60,320 nt of DNA from an uncultured Eubacterium sp. (GTDB lineage: Bacteria > Bacillota > Clostridia > Peptostreptococcales > Anaerovoracaceae): contig CALBGO010000026.1 of the NCBI GenBank assembly GCA_937894585.1, positions 1 to 60,320 on the forward strand. The letters are read 5' to 3'. The notes beneath the pieces were generated by a model, which worked only from the letters and a program-made list of their open reading frames with translations, ran no database searches and was not told the DNA's origin. Made by a program: the position numbers and the translations under genes. Positions 24,765 to 33,453 of this stretch are shown here, piece after piece. The first letter of the stretch is position 1; the number at the start of each line of letters is the position of its first letter.

Positions 24765-26059
24765 ATCTCGTACGAATTCCCCTTTCTGTTTACTTGTTCC
24801 TCTTCAGGCACTTCCGTAACCCTCAGATTGATTTCGATAGCCTTGCGGTCGTCAGCCTGAATCACACGGCCGGCAAAAACCTTATTCCCGACTTCATATT
24901 CAAAAGTATCTCCGATACGCGGCAGCTTATCCAGCTGTAATACCACCCAGCCATTTACGGTTGTCGCATCCAGTTCCACTTCCTCATCGAAGTAATCAAA
25001 CATTTTTTCCACATTGGTGCTGCAGAGCACTCTGTAACTTCCATCCTGAAGCTGCGTGATTTCCTGAGACTCCACCTCGTCGTGCTCATCGTAAATATCA
25101 CCGACAAGCTCCTCAATAATATCCTCCATAGTCACAAGTCCCGCAGTACCGCCGTATTCATCTACGATAATCGCAATATGCGTCTTATTGACCTGCAGCT
25201 TTTTCAGAAGATCCGCCGCCTTCATAGATCCGGCTACATAAATAACCGGCTTCACATAGTCAGAAATCGTCTTTTTAGACCCTGAAATATAATTATGGAA
25301 ATCCTTCTGGTTAAGAACCCCCAGAATCTTGTCCAAATCATCTTCATAAACAGGAAGTCTTGAGTATCCTGTTTCCAGGAACATCTTTGCAACATCTTTT
25401 TTCGTGGAATCGATTTCGATAGCTTTAATGTCCACACGGGGCGTCAGCACATCCCATGCCTCCAGCTCGTTAAAGGCAATGGCATTCTGAATCAGTTCGC
25501 TCTGGTCCGCTTCTATGCTGCCCTCCGTCTCTGCTTCTTCTACAATGGTCAGAAGTTCATCTTCTGTAATTCCTCTGTTGTCCACAACCTTAAAAAGTTT
25601 TGAAATCAGCTTCTTCCACTGGCTGAACAAAAAGTTAAGCGGAGTCAGAAGCACCATCAGCGCATGAATCATCGGGCCGGAAAACATCGCAAAGCCTTCC
25701 GGACTTTCTTTTGCCAGGCTTTTCGGTGAAATTTCACCGAAAATCAAAACCACAATCGTCACGACAACCGTTGAAAGCACAGAGCCGTATTCCGGTGATA
25801 ATTCTAAGAAAAGAGCCGTGGCAACCGCCGTCAGACCGATATTCACCAGATTGTTTCCGATCAAAATCGTAGAAAGCAGGTTATCATATTTGCCCTCTAA
25901 GTCCAGCACTCTTTTTGCTCGTTTATCTCCGTCGTTTGCCAAATTTTTCATTCTGATTCGGTTCAGAGAAGTAAATGCGGTCTCTGTTGCTGAAAAATAT
26001 GCAGATAAAATCAAAAATACTATAATAATCCCCAAAGAATATCCTATATGACTGTCCAT
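24755..26059 (-). CDS. CNNM/CorC (hemolysin-C-like) membrane protein with CBS pair
   Basis: 434 residues from ATG 26059 (MDSHIGYSLGIIIVFLILSA), chosen because GGGAGG precedes it; the frame extends upstream without a ribosome site. The N-terminal DUF21/CNNM membrane domain runs to about residue 185 and includes SATETAFTSLNRIRMKNLA. A CBS pair follows (ITEDELLTIVEEAETEGSIE, then VLTPRVDIKAIEID), with the CorC_HlyC domain at the end (NGWVVLQLDKLPRIGDTFEY). Relatives are linked to Mg2+/Co2+ handling. It is coupled to secA by a 10-nt overlap. Confidence 0.92.
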   Translation of the reverse strand: MDSHIGYSLGIIIVFLILSAYFSATETAFTSLNRIRMKNLANDGDKRAKRVLDLEGKYDNLLSTILIGNNLVNIGLTAVATALFLELSPEYGSVLSTVVVTIVVLIFGEISPKSLAKESPEGFAMFSGPMIHALMVLLTPLNFLFSQWKKLISKLFKVVDNRGITEDELLTIVEEAETEGSIEADQSELIQNAIAFNELEAWDVLTPRVDIKAIEIDSTKKDVAKMFLETGYSRLPVYEDDLDKILGVLNQKDFHNYISGSKKTISDYVKPVIYVAGSMKAADLLKKLQVNKTHIAIIVDEYGGTAGLVTMEDIIEELVGDIYDEHDEVESQEITQLQDGSYRVLCSTNVEKMFDYFDEEVELDATTVNGWVVLQLDKLPRIGDTFEYEVGNKVFAGRVIQADDRKAIEINLRVTEVPEEEQVNRKGNSYEICH

Positions 26060-26108
26060 TTTGTTTTTAAAATTCCTCCCGATTTGTTTTTGGTAGTTGT
26101 AGCATATT

Positions 26109-26117
26109 ATTTTAGCA
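26109..26117 (-). promoter_or_regulatory. Extended -10 promoter of the CNNM/CorC-secA unit
   Basis: Minus-strand TGC-TAAAAT, with a poor -35, 50 nt before the ATG at 26059. Confidence 0.4.
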
Positions 26118-26180
26118 TATTTATTCTGAAAAATAAAGGTTTTTGAACAAAGTCCAACTTTTTTCCTACAGAATTTCGTG

Positions 26181-26197
26181 GTATACTGAAAGTATAC
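26181..26197. promoter_or_regulatory. Perfect palindrome over the birA -10 region
   Basis: GTATACT-gaa-AGTATAC. The left arm contains the only good -10 (TATACT, 26182-26187) upstream of birA on the plus strand. This is an operator-like arrangement, unlike the classical biotin operator. Confidence 0.5.
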
Positions 26198-26259
26198 AAA
26201 TCCGCATGAATGCGATGTGAATATCGTGTGAAAACCAGATGAATCAGGAGGAATATTCC

Positions 26260-27234
26260 ATGTCAACAAGAACCGAACTTTTGAAGCTGTTAATGGAAAA
26301 TACAGGGGTTTATCTTTCCGGACAGAAAATCGGAGACGCGCTTCAGGTTTCCCGAAACGCCGTCTGGAAAGCCATGCAGCAGCTTCGCAGCGAAGGATAC
26401 CATATAGAAAGTAAACCCAGCATCGGTTACAGACTTAAGACAAAGAGCAATATTCTTACGGAAGCTTCTGTCTCCGGCAGCCTCCGTTTCCCCTGCGATC
26501 TAAAAGTTTTCGATACCGTTGATTCCACCAATAACATTGCAAAAGAACTGCCCGCAGGCGACCTTCCTGTTATGGTTATCGCAAATAAGCAGGAAGCCGG
26601 CCGCGGACGCCTGGGAAGAAGCTTTGCCTCGCCTGCCGGAACAGGTCTTTATATGACAGTCGCCCTCCGTCCTCACTTTGACCTCAGCAAATCACTTTAT
26701 GTCACCATGGCAGCCGCCGTGGCGGTATGCAGAGCCATCGAAAAAACAGCGGGCATCAAAGCCCGTATCAAATGGGTGAACGACCTTTTTATCGGCGGCA
26801 AAAAAGTCTGCGGAATTCTGACCGAGGCACAGACCAACTTTGAGACAGGCAAAATAGACAGCCTGATTATCGGCATCGGCGTCAACTGCTTTCCCGGAAG
26901 CTTTCCGGAAGAACTGAAAGAAATTGTCGGCGCGGTCTCTCCTCAGAAGAACAGTTTTTCAAGAGGCGAGCTTGCAGCCGAAATATTCAATGAACTGATG
27001 GAGGTTTTGAATGACCTGGACAGCCGCAGCTTTCTGCGGGAATACCGAACAAAATGTTTTGTTCTCGGTAAAAATATTCTGGTTCATTCCGCTGTAAACA
27101 GCCGTCCGGTCCGCGCCCGCGCCATCGACATCGACGAAAACGGCGGACTGGTCGTGGAATATATGGAAGGCCGCCGAATGCGGCAGATTGATACCCTGAC
27201 CACAGGAGAAGTATCAATTCGAGTTGAGGAATGA
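26260..27234 (+). CDS. birA: Biotin--[acetyl-CoA-carboxylase] ligase / biotin repressor BirA
   Basis: Adenylates biotin and attaches it to carrier lysines; the N-terminal domain makes it also a DNA-binding regulator. 324 residues. The winged HTH is in residues 1-62 (SGQKIGDALQVSRNAVWKAM). The ligase core shows STNN, NKQEAGRGRLGRSFASP (biotinyl-AMP loop), KWVNDLFIGGKKVCGIL (catalytic Lys region) and a C-terminal SH3-like domain (GGLVVEYMEGRRMRQIDTLTTGE). ATG 26260 is preferred over the upstream in-frame ATG 26239 because CAGGAGG lies between them. No biotin genes are in the window. Confidence 0.95.
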   Translation: MSTRTELLKLLMENTGVYLSGQKIGDALQVSRNAVWKAMQQLRSEGYHIESKPSIGYRLKTKSNILTEASVSGSLRFPCDLKVFDTVDSTNNIAKELPAGDLPVMVIANKQEAGRGRLGRSFASPAGTGLYMTVALRPHFDLSKSLYVTMAAAVAVCRAIEKTAGIKARIKWVNDLFIGGKKVCGILTEAQTNFETGKIDSLIIGIGVNCFPGSFPEELKEIVGAVSPQKNSFSRGELAAEIFNELMEVLNDLDSRSFLREYRTKCFVLGKNILVHSAVNSRPVRARAIDIDENGGLVVEYMEGRRMRQIDTLTTGEVSIRVEE

Positions 27235-27293
27235 CAGAAAAACCAATCCCCACCAATATAATAGTTCATCAAATTATAACAAGGAAAAGAGCT

Positions 27294-27386
27294 ATGGAAA
27301 AACAAAATCGTATTCTCAATGTCGGCGCTTATCAATTTGCCGTTTCAGGTAACCTCGAACAGAACCTGTCGGAAATAAGAAAATAG
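27294..27386 (+). pseudogene. N-terminal fragment of a carbon-nitrogen hydrolase (nitrilase family)
   Basis: A 30-codon frame with its own ribosome site (AAGGAAAAGAGCT-ATG) encodes MEKQNRILNVGAYQFAVSG and then NLEQNLSEIRK before a stop. This matches the first beta-strand and helix of nitrilase-family amidohydrolases, but the Glu-Lys-Cys catalytic domain is absent. Its leader (AATTATAACAAG) is repeated before the next gene at 27402, suggesting deletion of the gene body. Expression of the 30-residue peptide is possible, but enzyme activity is not. Confidence 0.55.
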
Positions 27387-27426
27387 ATTTTAATCAAACT
27401 GAATTATAACAAGCAAGGAGGATCTC

Positions 27427-28602
27427 ATGGACTTAAACAATCTTATCGAAAAAGCAATCTCTCAGGCAATACAGATTCGCCGGTATCTTCATCAGCACCC
27501 CGAGCTTTCGGAACAGGAAGAAAACACTGCCGACTATATCTGTACTATTCTTGAACAGCATCACATCTCCTACCGGCGCAATATCGCGGGAAACGGAATC
27601 ATTGCGGTGGTAGGTAATGAGAACAGCGGTAAATGCGTGGGAATCCGCGCCGACATCGATGCTCTTCCGGTTGAAGAACATACCGGTCTTCCTTATGCTT
27701 CTGTCAATACGGGTGTAATGCATGCCTGCGGTCATGATATGCATACCGCAATTCTGCTGGGCGCGGGAATCATTTTGAAAAACGCCGAAGAAGAACTTAA
27801 CGGCTGCGTAAAATTAATTTTCCAGCCTGCCGAAGAAACTGTCGGCGGCGCAGCGCAGATGATTGCCGAAGGCGCTCTGAACGCTCCCGAAATTGATGCA
27901 ATGATTGCTCTTCATATCGATCCTTCCCTGGAAACCGGCGATATATCTCTGAAAAACGGCGCAATCAACGCCGCTGTCAACGGATTTTATATTGATATCA
28001 ACGGAAAACAATGCCACGGCGCCCACCCGGAAACCGGCATCGATCCGATTGTCACCGCATCGTCTGTTGTTCTGAACCTGCAGAGTCTGGTTTCCCGCTT
28101 CACAGCGCCGACCACGCCCATTGTCGTAACCATCGGTGAAATCCGCGCGGGAAGCTGCAGCAATATCATTCCGGAAACCTGCAGACTTCACGGCACACTC
28201 CGCACATTAGACAGCAAAACCACCGAATTTGCCAAAAATTCAATCCGCCGCATTGCAGAAAACACAGCGAAGGCTTATGACGCCTCTGCCGAAGTCCACT
28301 TTGACAACGATCCTTACCCTGCTTTAATCAACAATGCCTCCGTTGTTTCCGCAGTGGAAGCGGCTGCCTGCGAAATGAAAAACATCACAAAAGTACATCA
28401 TCTCGAAGCCTCCAGTATGGGCGGCGACGACTTCGCCTTCTTCACAGAAAAAGTGCCCGGCGCTTACTTCAACCTGGGCTGTACAGTGCCGGGCTGCAAT
28501 CCCGTCCCTCTTCACAGCGACAACCTTGCCCCTGATGAAGACGCCATCGGAATCGGTATCGAACTGGAAGTTCGGACAGTAATGAAACTTCTGGAAAAAT
28601 AA
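27427..28602 (+). CDS. M20-family amidohydrolase (N-acyl-amino-acid/hippurate hydrolase type)
   Basis: Zinc/manganese-dependent hydrolase that deacylates N-acyl amino acids or cleaves small peptides. 391 residues. Metal and catalytic motifs in order: GIRADIDALPVEEHTGLPYAS, MHACGHDMHTA, FQPAEETVGGA (Glu pair), ALHIDPSLETG and MGGDDFAFF near the C-terminus. The dimerisation domain is inserted at about residues 185-300. The ribosome site is AAGGAGG. It is separated from the sigma-54 peptide locus by a terminator, so a link in function is only suggested. Confidence 0.93.
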   Translation: MDLNNLIEKAISQAIQIRRYLHQHPELSEQEENTADYICTILEQHHISYRRNIAGNGIIAVVGNENSGKCVGIRADIDALPVEEHTGLPYASVNTGVMHACGHDMHTAILLGAGIILKNAEEELNGCVKLIFQPAEETVGGAAQMIAEGALNAPEIDAMIALHIDPSLETGDISLKNGAINAAVNGFYIDINGKQCHGAHPETGIDPIVTASSVVLNLQSLVSRFTAPTTPIVVTIGEIRAGSCSNIIPETCRLHGTLRTLDSKTTEFAKNSIRRIAENTAKAYDASAEVHFDNDPYPALINNASVVSAVEAAACEMKNITKVHHLEASSMGGDDFAFFTEKVPGAYFNLGCTVPGCNPVPLHSDNLAPDEDAIGIGIELEVRTVMKLLEK

Positions 28603-28647
28603 TCACCGGCGCTTTCCTCACAGGAACTTTCAACAAACAAAAGCTGC

Positions 28648-28740
28648 CATCAAATAGAGGGCTTCACCGGACAAAAACGACAGCGAACAGGAGTAAGCAT
28701 CAAATAAGTGCTTTCACCAAACGGGGATAAGCATCAATCG
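28648..28740. repeat. Degenerate direct repeats with about 50-bp spacing
   Basis: CATCAAATA...TTCACC..AC occurs at 28648-28672 and 28698-28722 (18 of 25 identical). A shorter third start, CATCAA, is at 28732. Confidence 0.5.
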
Positions 28741-28768
28741 GCGCTGCAAAATCGATAGCTGCTTTTTT

Positions 28769-28822
28769 ACAGGGACTGTCACATTAGCAGAAAATTACTG
28801 CTGATGCGGCAGTCCTGTTTGT
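28769..28822 (+). terminator. Terminator of the M20 amidohydrolase gene
   Basis: An imperfect long hairpin, ACAGGGACTGTC...AGCAG / CTGCT...GGCAGTCCTGT, followed by TTGTT. It lies 166 nt past the stop. Confidence 0.65.
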
Positions 28823-28907
28823 TACAATATATTTATAATTGACATTTTCCATTTTTACCTTATTCCGACAAAATACCAACTATAGCGGAATTACTCCACC
28901 GCACAAG

Positions 28908-28933
28908 AAAACAGAGAGGATTTCTCCTCTCTG
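28908..28933 (-). terminator. Terminator of the peptide-transport operon
   Basis: Perfect 9-bp stem CAGAGAGGA/TCCTCTCTG with a 4-nt loop; TTTTC follows on the minus strand. It lies 52 nt after the binding-protein gene. Confidence 0.85.
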
Positions 28934-28984
28934 CTCACTTCGGCTTATAGTCCGTTTATTATAAATTTACCGGCTGAACTTTGA

Positions 28985-30553
28985 TTATTTTTCAAAATAC
29001 ATATCAGCAGTTGATAATGTACCGTCAGCTTCCGCAACAATACCCTTGATTTCTGATCTGATTGCTGTATAGCTGTTATCCATAAACAGCGGAATGATGT
29101 TTACATTTTCAAACATACGCATCTGGGTTTCGCCTACCTTTTCAACACGCTTTTCAGTATCCGGCTCAGAAGCTACTGCTTCTACCATCTTGCGGTAAGT
29201 ATCGTCGTTACCAGGAGCGTTCTTATCATAGTAGCAGATATTGAAGATCAGAAGAGGTTCTGCCCATGCCAGACCTGCAATACCCATATCGTAGTTATCT
29301 TCGTTGCAGCGGTCGTGGATGTAGTTGTATTCCAGCGCTTCAATGGACATATCGAAACCTACTTCTTTCAGCTGGTTTGTCATTGCTTCCGGAATTGTGG
29401 TCCAGTCTGTGAATGCCAGGAATGTGAATTCCAGTTTCTTTCCGTCTTTTTCACGGATTCCGTCACCGTCGCTGTCAACCCAGCCCGCTTTTTCCAGTAA
29501 GGATTTTGCTTTTTCAGGATCATAGTTGTAAGTCTTCTGGAACCAGTCTTTTGCTTTCTGGTCGAAGCACTGCATGCTGTCGATGATGATGGAATAAGCC
29601 GGGGATACACTTCCCTCGGAAATTTCCGCAAATTCGTCACGGTTGATTGCATGGCAGAATGCTTTGCGGACATTGATATCAGAGAAAATAGAGTTGTCAG
29701 TATTCAGCTCTACATAATTTACAGTAGGATAGGAAGCTTCAAGAAGTTCAACACCTTCAGCCCCTTCCAGTTCCAGTCTCTGGTCTTTAGAAGTGGAGAG
29801 AATAATGTCTGCGGAGCCGCTCTTAACTTCTTCTGTTTCTGTAAAGTCTTCCACATTAAACTTACACTTGATTTTTTCAAAATGCCAAGGACCGTTTGTT
29901 TCAACCAGCGGATTGAAAGTCTTATACTCTTCATGTCTTACAAGGTTAACCTCAGAACCGGAAACATAGCCGTTTGTTTCGTCCAGTTTGTACGGTCCAT
30001 ACGGATGTGCGCCCCACATCAGTTCATCATCAGACATAGAATCTAACTCATCCTTATCAATCAGACAGATAAAATCTGCACAGAAATAATATTCCATATC
30101 ACTGGAAAAATGACTCAGATTCAGCTTAACCGTTCTTCCATCGATATCAATCGATTTAATGTTATCATATCCGTCTGCATAAGGGCTTACCTTCTGACCA
30201 TGCTCTATAGATGCTTTTACGTCTTCCGGCTGTACTTCCTCACCTGTAGAGTACACTAAGCCTTCCGGAACAGTAAAGGTTACATTGCTGCCATCTTCAG
30301 CAACAGTCCAGTCCTGACAGATATTGTCAACAACCTTCGAGTTTTCTGCATCCCACTCAAACAGAGGTGCACCCACCCAGGCCTGACCGCCGGCACTGCT
30401 GTCCAGCTGGAAGCCGTCTACGCCGTACCATTCACTGTCCATTACTACTAATTCAGTCTTTTCTTCTGAGGATGCATCCCCGCCGCCTCCGCCGCATGCA
30501 GCCAGGGAGAATACCATAACGAAGACCATCATAATAGCTAATAACTTCTTCAT
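28985..30553 (-). CDS. oppA: Oligopeptide/dipeptide ABC transporter, substrate-binding lipoprotein
   Basis: 522 residues, family 5 solute-binding protein tethered outside the membrane. The signal peptide ends in the lipobox LAAC (Cys20), then a Gly-rich spacer. Family-5 core segments include DICQDWTVAEDGSNVTFTVP, VRKAFCHAINRDEFAEI and YDPEKAKSLLEKAGW. It delivers peptides to the permease encoded upstream. Gene order dppB-C-D-F-A puts it last, 51 nt after the oppF-type gene. The Opp versus Dpp name is not decidable; the context suggests D-residue or murein peptides. Confidence 0.92.
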   Translation of the reverse strand: MKKLLAIMMVFVMVFSLAACGGGGGDASSEEKTELVVMDSEWYGVDGFQLDSSAGGQAWVGAPLFEWDAENSKVVDNICQDWTVAEDGSNVTFTVPEGLVYSTGEEVQPEDVKASIEHGQKVSPYADGYDNIKSIDIDGRTVKLNLSHFSSDMEYYFCADFICLIDKDELDSMSDDELMWGAHPYGPYKLDETNGYVSGSEVNLVRHEEYKTFNPLVETNGPWHFEKIKCKFNVEDFTETEEVKSGSADIILSTSKDQRLELEGAEGVELLEASYPTVNYVELNTDNSIFSDINVRKAFCHAINRDEFAEISEGSVSPAYSIIIDSMQCFDQKAKDWFQKTYNYDPEKAKSLLEKAGWVDSDGDGIREKDGKKLEFTFLAFTDWTTIPEAMTNQLKEVGFDMSIEALEYNYIHDRCNEDNYDMGIAGLAWAEPLLIFNICYYDKNAPGNDDTYRKMVEAVASEPDTEKRVEKVGETQMRMFENVNIIPLFMDNSYTAIRSEIKGIVAEADGTLSTADMYFEK

Positions 30554-30604
30554 AAATTCTTCCTCCTTTACGAGTTATCTATTGTAATAAAAATTACAAA
30601 CCTT

Positions 30605-31600
30605 TTAATGCTCCGCTGTGTTTTCCTGATTCAGCGGGTGGAAACATGCCACCTGATGTCCTTCTCCGACAATGCGATCAGGCGGCATCGTATTTCTGCA
30701 CTCTTCTGTAACAAATTCACACCGGTCACAGAAACGGCACCCTGCTCCTACTTTAATCAGACTGCCCGGATCACCTTTCATGACTTCTTTCTTCTGATCC
30801 CGAAGGGTAGGGTCTAAAATCGGCGCCGCATTCAGCAGTCCCCGGGTATAAGGATGTTTCGCATTCTCTGCTATTTCTTCGGTAGGTCCGAATTCTACCA
30901 GCCGCCCCAGATACATTACCGCAATCCTGTCACTGATGTATTTAATTACATTCAGATCATGCGTAATAATCAGGTATGTCAGCCCCATCTGTTCCTGCAG
31001 ATCCAAAAGCAGATTTAAAATCTGTGCCTGTACGGAAATATCCAGTGCACTGGTCGGCTCATCCAGAATCATTACTTTTGGATTCAACGCCAAAGCACGG
31101 GCTATGGCAATTCGCTGCAGCTGACCGCCTGACAACTGATGAGGAAAGCTGTCCAGATAGCGCTGATCCATCTTAACCATATCCAGAACTTCTTTTGCCT
31201 TCTGTCTGGCCTCTTCTTTCGGTACACCGTGTATAATCATCGGACGCATAATTGAGCTTTCTACTGTCTGACGCGGATTCAGATTAGATGCCGGATCCTG
31301 AAAAACAACTGCCACATCACTTCGAATCTGTTTGATTTCCGCCCGGGTCGCCTTTGAAACATCGATTCCGTTGATTACGATTTCTCCGCCGGTTTTTTTA
31401 GTCAGATTCAGAATCACTCTTGCCAGAGTAGTTTTTCCGCTGCCGGATTCTCCTACCAAACCGACAATTTCGCCTTCTTTGATTGTCAGCGTAATATCAT
31501 CAACGGCCTTTACCTTCGTGACATTCTTTTTTAAAAGTCCTTTGGAAATGGAAAAGTATTTTTTAAGATTATCCAGCTGGATCATAGTTTTATCGCTCAT
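30605..31600 (-). CDS. oppF: Oligopeptide ABC transporter ATPase (OppF/DppF type)
   Basis: 331 residues, ATP-binding subunit energising peptide uptake. Walker A GESGSGKTT (about residues 50-58), Q-loop VFQDPASNLNPRQTV, signature LSGGQLQRIAIARAL, Walker B VMILDEPTSALD, H-loop ITHDLNVIKYI. The C-terminal oligopeptide extension has the four-cysteine pattern GCRFCDRCEFVTEEC. It starts immediately after the stop of the OppD-type gene (TAA-ATG), so the two are translationally linked. Confidence 0.94.
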   Translation of the reverse strand: MSDKTMIQLDNLKKYFSISKGLLKKNVTKVKAVDDITLTIKEGEIVGLVGESGSGKTTLARVILNLTKKTGGEIVINGIDVSKATRAEIKQIRSDVAVVFQDPASNLNPRQTVESSIMRPMIIHGVPKEEARQKAKEVLDMVKMDQRYLDSFPHQLSGGQLQRIAIARALALNPKVMILDEPTSALDISVQAQILNLLLDLQEQMGLTYLIITHDLNVIKYISDRIAVMYLGRLVEFGPTEEIAENAKHPYTRGLLNAAPILDPTLRDQKKEVMKGDPGSLIKVGAGCRFCDRCEFVTEECRNTMPPDRIVGEGHQVACFHPLNQENTAEH

Positions 31601-32575
31601 TTACTTTTCCTCCTTTCCGGCCAAATGACAGCGGCAGTAATGATCTTCTGATACAAAAACCGCCTCCGGAGTTTCATTGAAGCACTTGTCTTTCGCATAC
31701 GGGCATCGGTTTGCAAAACGGCATCCCGGCTTTTTCTCCGTAATACGAGGAACAGATCCGTCTATTGTCTGAAGTCGTCCTTCCTTTTTTGTTTTTCTCG
31801 GAAGCGCCTGCATCAGAAGACGGGTGTACGGATGAACAGGATTTCTGAAAATCTCAAAGACATCTCCGCTTTCTATCATTTCTCCCGCGTACATAACTCC
31901 AATTCTGTCTGCAATTTCCGCTACCAGACCGAAGTTATGTGTAATCAGCATAACTGCCGTATTAAAGTTCTTTTTCAGTTCCTTCATAATTTCCAGAATC
32001 TGAGCCTCAATAGTTACATCAAGCGCCGTAGTCGGCTCATCTGCAATCAGAAGCTCTGGATTTCTGGAAAGCATCATTGCAATCATAATACGCTGACGCA
32101 TACCGCCGGACAATTCATGAGGGAAACTCTTCATTCTTTCCTCTGCATCCGGCATCTTTACATCCTTAAAAAGTTTCAGCACCCGGTTCCAGGCTTCTTC
32201 CTTAGAAACTTTATCTAAAAGAATTGCTTCCGCAGTCTGATCTCCTACTGTATATACAGGGTTTAGGGAATCCAGAGGATTCTGGAAAATCATTCCGATT
32301 TCTTTTCCTCTGATTGCCTCCATTTCCTGTCTTGTGCACTCCCGTAAATCTCTGCCTTTAAAAATAATCTTTCCGGTGATTTCTTCATTTCCTCCCGGAA
32401 GCAGATTCATGATACTATGCGCTACTGTAGACTTACCGCAGCCGGATTCTCCGACAATAGCGAATACTTCACCGCGGTTCAATACACAGTTTACATTATT
32501 TACCGCAGATAAATATCCGTCTTTTACCTTGTAATCAATAGACAGGTTTTCCAGTCTCAATAATTCTTCGTTCAT
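31601..32575 (-). CDS. oppD: Oligopeptide ABC transporter ATPase (OppD/DppD type)
   Basis: 324 residues, partner of the OppF-type ATPase. Walker A GESGCGKST (about residues 38-46), Q-loop IFQNPLDSLNPVYTV, signature LSGGMRQRIMIAMML, Walker B LLIADEPTTALD, H-loop ITHNFGLVAEI. The C-terminal extension carries GCRFANRCPYAKDKC, a possible Fe-S or metal site as in other OppD/DppD proteins. It follows the OppC-type gene by 16 nt. Confidence 0.94.
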   Translation of the reverse strand: MNEELLRLENLSIDYKVKDGYLSAVNNVNCVLNRGEVFAIVGESGCGKSTVAHSIMNLLPGGNEEITGKIIFKGRDLRECTRQEMEAIRGKEIGMIFQNPLDSLNPVYTVGDQTAEAILLDKVSKEEAWNRVLKLFKDVKMPDAEERMKSFPHELSGGMRQRIMIAMMLSRNPELLIADEPTTALDVTIEAQILEIMKELKKNFNTAVMLITHNFGLVAEIADRIGVMYAGEMIESGDVFEIFRNPVHPYTRLLMQALPRKTKKEGRLQTIDGSVPRITEKKPGCRFANRCPYAKDKCFNETPEAVFVSEDHYCRCHLAGKEEK

Positions 32576-32591
32576 TTTCCTGCCCCTCTTT

Positions 32592-33452
32592 CTACTGTGT
32601 CTTCATATGCGGGTCAATCAGATCACGAAGACCTTCGCCCAGCAGATTAAACCCAAAGGTTACATATACCAGTGCAACACCCGGCCAGATTGTCATCCAC
32701 GGCGCTCTCTGAATAAAATCAAGTCCCAACGAAATTGCAAGACCCCAGTCCGGTGACGGCGGCTGCGAGCCTAGACCCAGGAAGGACAATGTTGTCGTCG
32801 ACAGAATTGTTCCCGGCAGATTCAAAGAAACCATAACCAGCAGGGAAGGAATTACATTCGGCAAAATATATCGAATCATCAAAGACAGATTACTTTCGCC
32901 GAAAGCCTTTCCCGTCTCTACAAAAGCCATATTACGCAGAGACATGGTCTTTGCACGAACAATACGGGCGTAACTTGCCCAGGCCACCAGCGAAATTGCA
33001 ATAACTGTATTGGTCAGTCCTGTTCCGATAATCGTAACAACAGCCAGAGCTAAAATCGTTCCCGGAATACACCATGTCAGGTCTGTCATAAAAGTCAGTA
33101 CGCGATCTACCCATTTTCCGAAGAATCCGCAGGCAAGACCTACAATAACACCAATCACAAGCTGCAGACTGCCTCCCAAAAAAGCTACCCATAAAGCAAT
33201 TCTGCTGCCGTAGACAATACGAGAAAACATATCTCTTCCCAGCTCGTCACACCCGAAAATATGTGCCGCGCTCGGCGCCTCAAGCGATCCTCCGGTCTTC
33301 TGATCCGTAAAATGATACGGTGCAATCTGTTCTGCAAAAACTGCAACAAGAATTACACTAATAACAATGATGAAGCCAATCATAAAATTGGCATTGTGCG
33401 TACATTCGTGAAGCCGCTCTTTCCATTTTTTATTCGTTTTGCTGCTGTTCAT
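32592..33452 (-). CDS. oppC: Oligopeptide ABC transporter permease (OppC/DppC type)
   Basis: 286 residues from ATG 33452 (MNSSKTNKKWKERL); GGAGGTGA lies 8 nt upstream, and an upstream in-frame extension overlaps the preceding gene and is rejected. It has an N-terminal OppC_N helix (NFMIGFIIVISVILVAVFAE) and five further helices. The EAA loop is YARIVRAKTMSLRNMAFVET, then GKAFG. It forms the heteromeric channel with OppB. Its ATG starts one base after the OppB stop. Confidence 0.93.
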   Translation of the reverse strand: MNSSKTNKKWKERLHECTHNANFMIGFIIVISVILVAVFAEQIAPYHFTDQKTGGSLEAPSAAHIFGCDELGRDMFSRIVYGSRIALWVAFLGGSLQLVIGVIVGLACGFFGKWVDRVLTFMTDLTWCIPGTILALAVVTIIGTGLTNTVIAISLVAWASYARIVRAKTMSLRNMAFVETGKAFGESNLSLMIRYILPNVIPSLLVMVSLNLPGTILSTTTLSFLGLGSQPPSPDWGLAISLGLDFIQRAPWMTIWPGVALVYVTFGFNLLGEGLRDLIDPHMKTQ

Positions 33453-33453
33453 T

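Larger units (their letters stand above)
28603..28984. other. Intergenic region with degenerate repeats and two terminators
   Basis: 382 bp between convergent genes. It contains degenerate direct repeats (28648-28740), the plus-strand terminator at 28769-28822 and the minus-strand terminator at 28908-28933. There is no credible coding frame. Confidence 0.6.

Noticed and set aside
22005..26059. Frameshift between the CNNM/CorC gene and secA
   Set aside because: The 10-nt overlap is an ordinary coupled arrangement; both proteins are full length.
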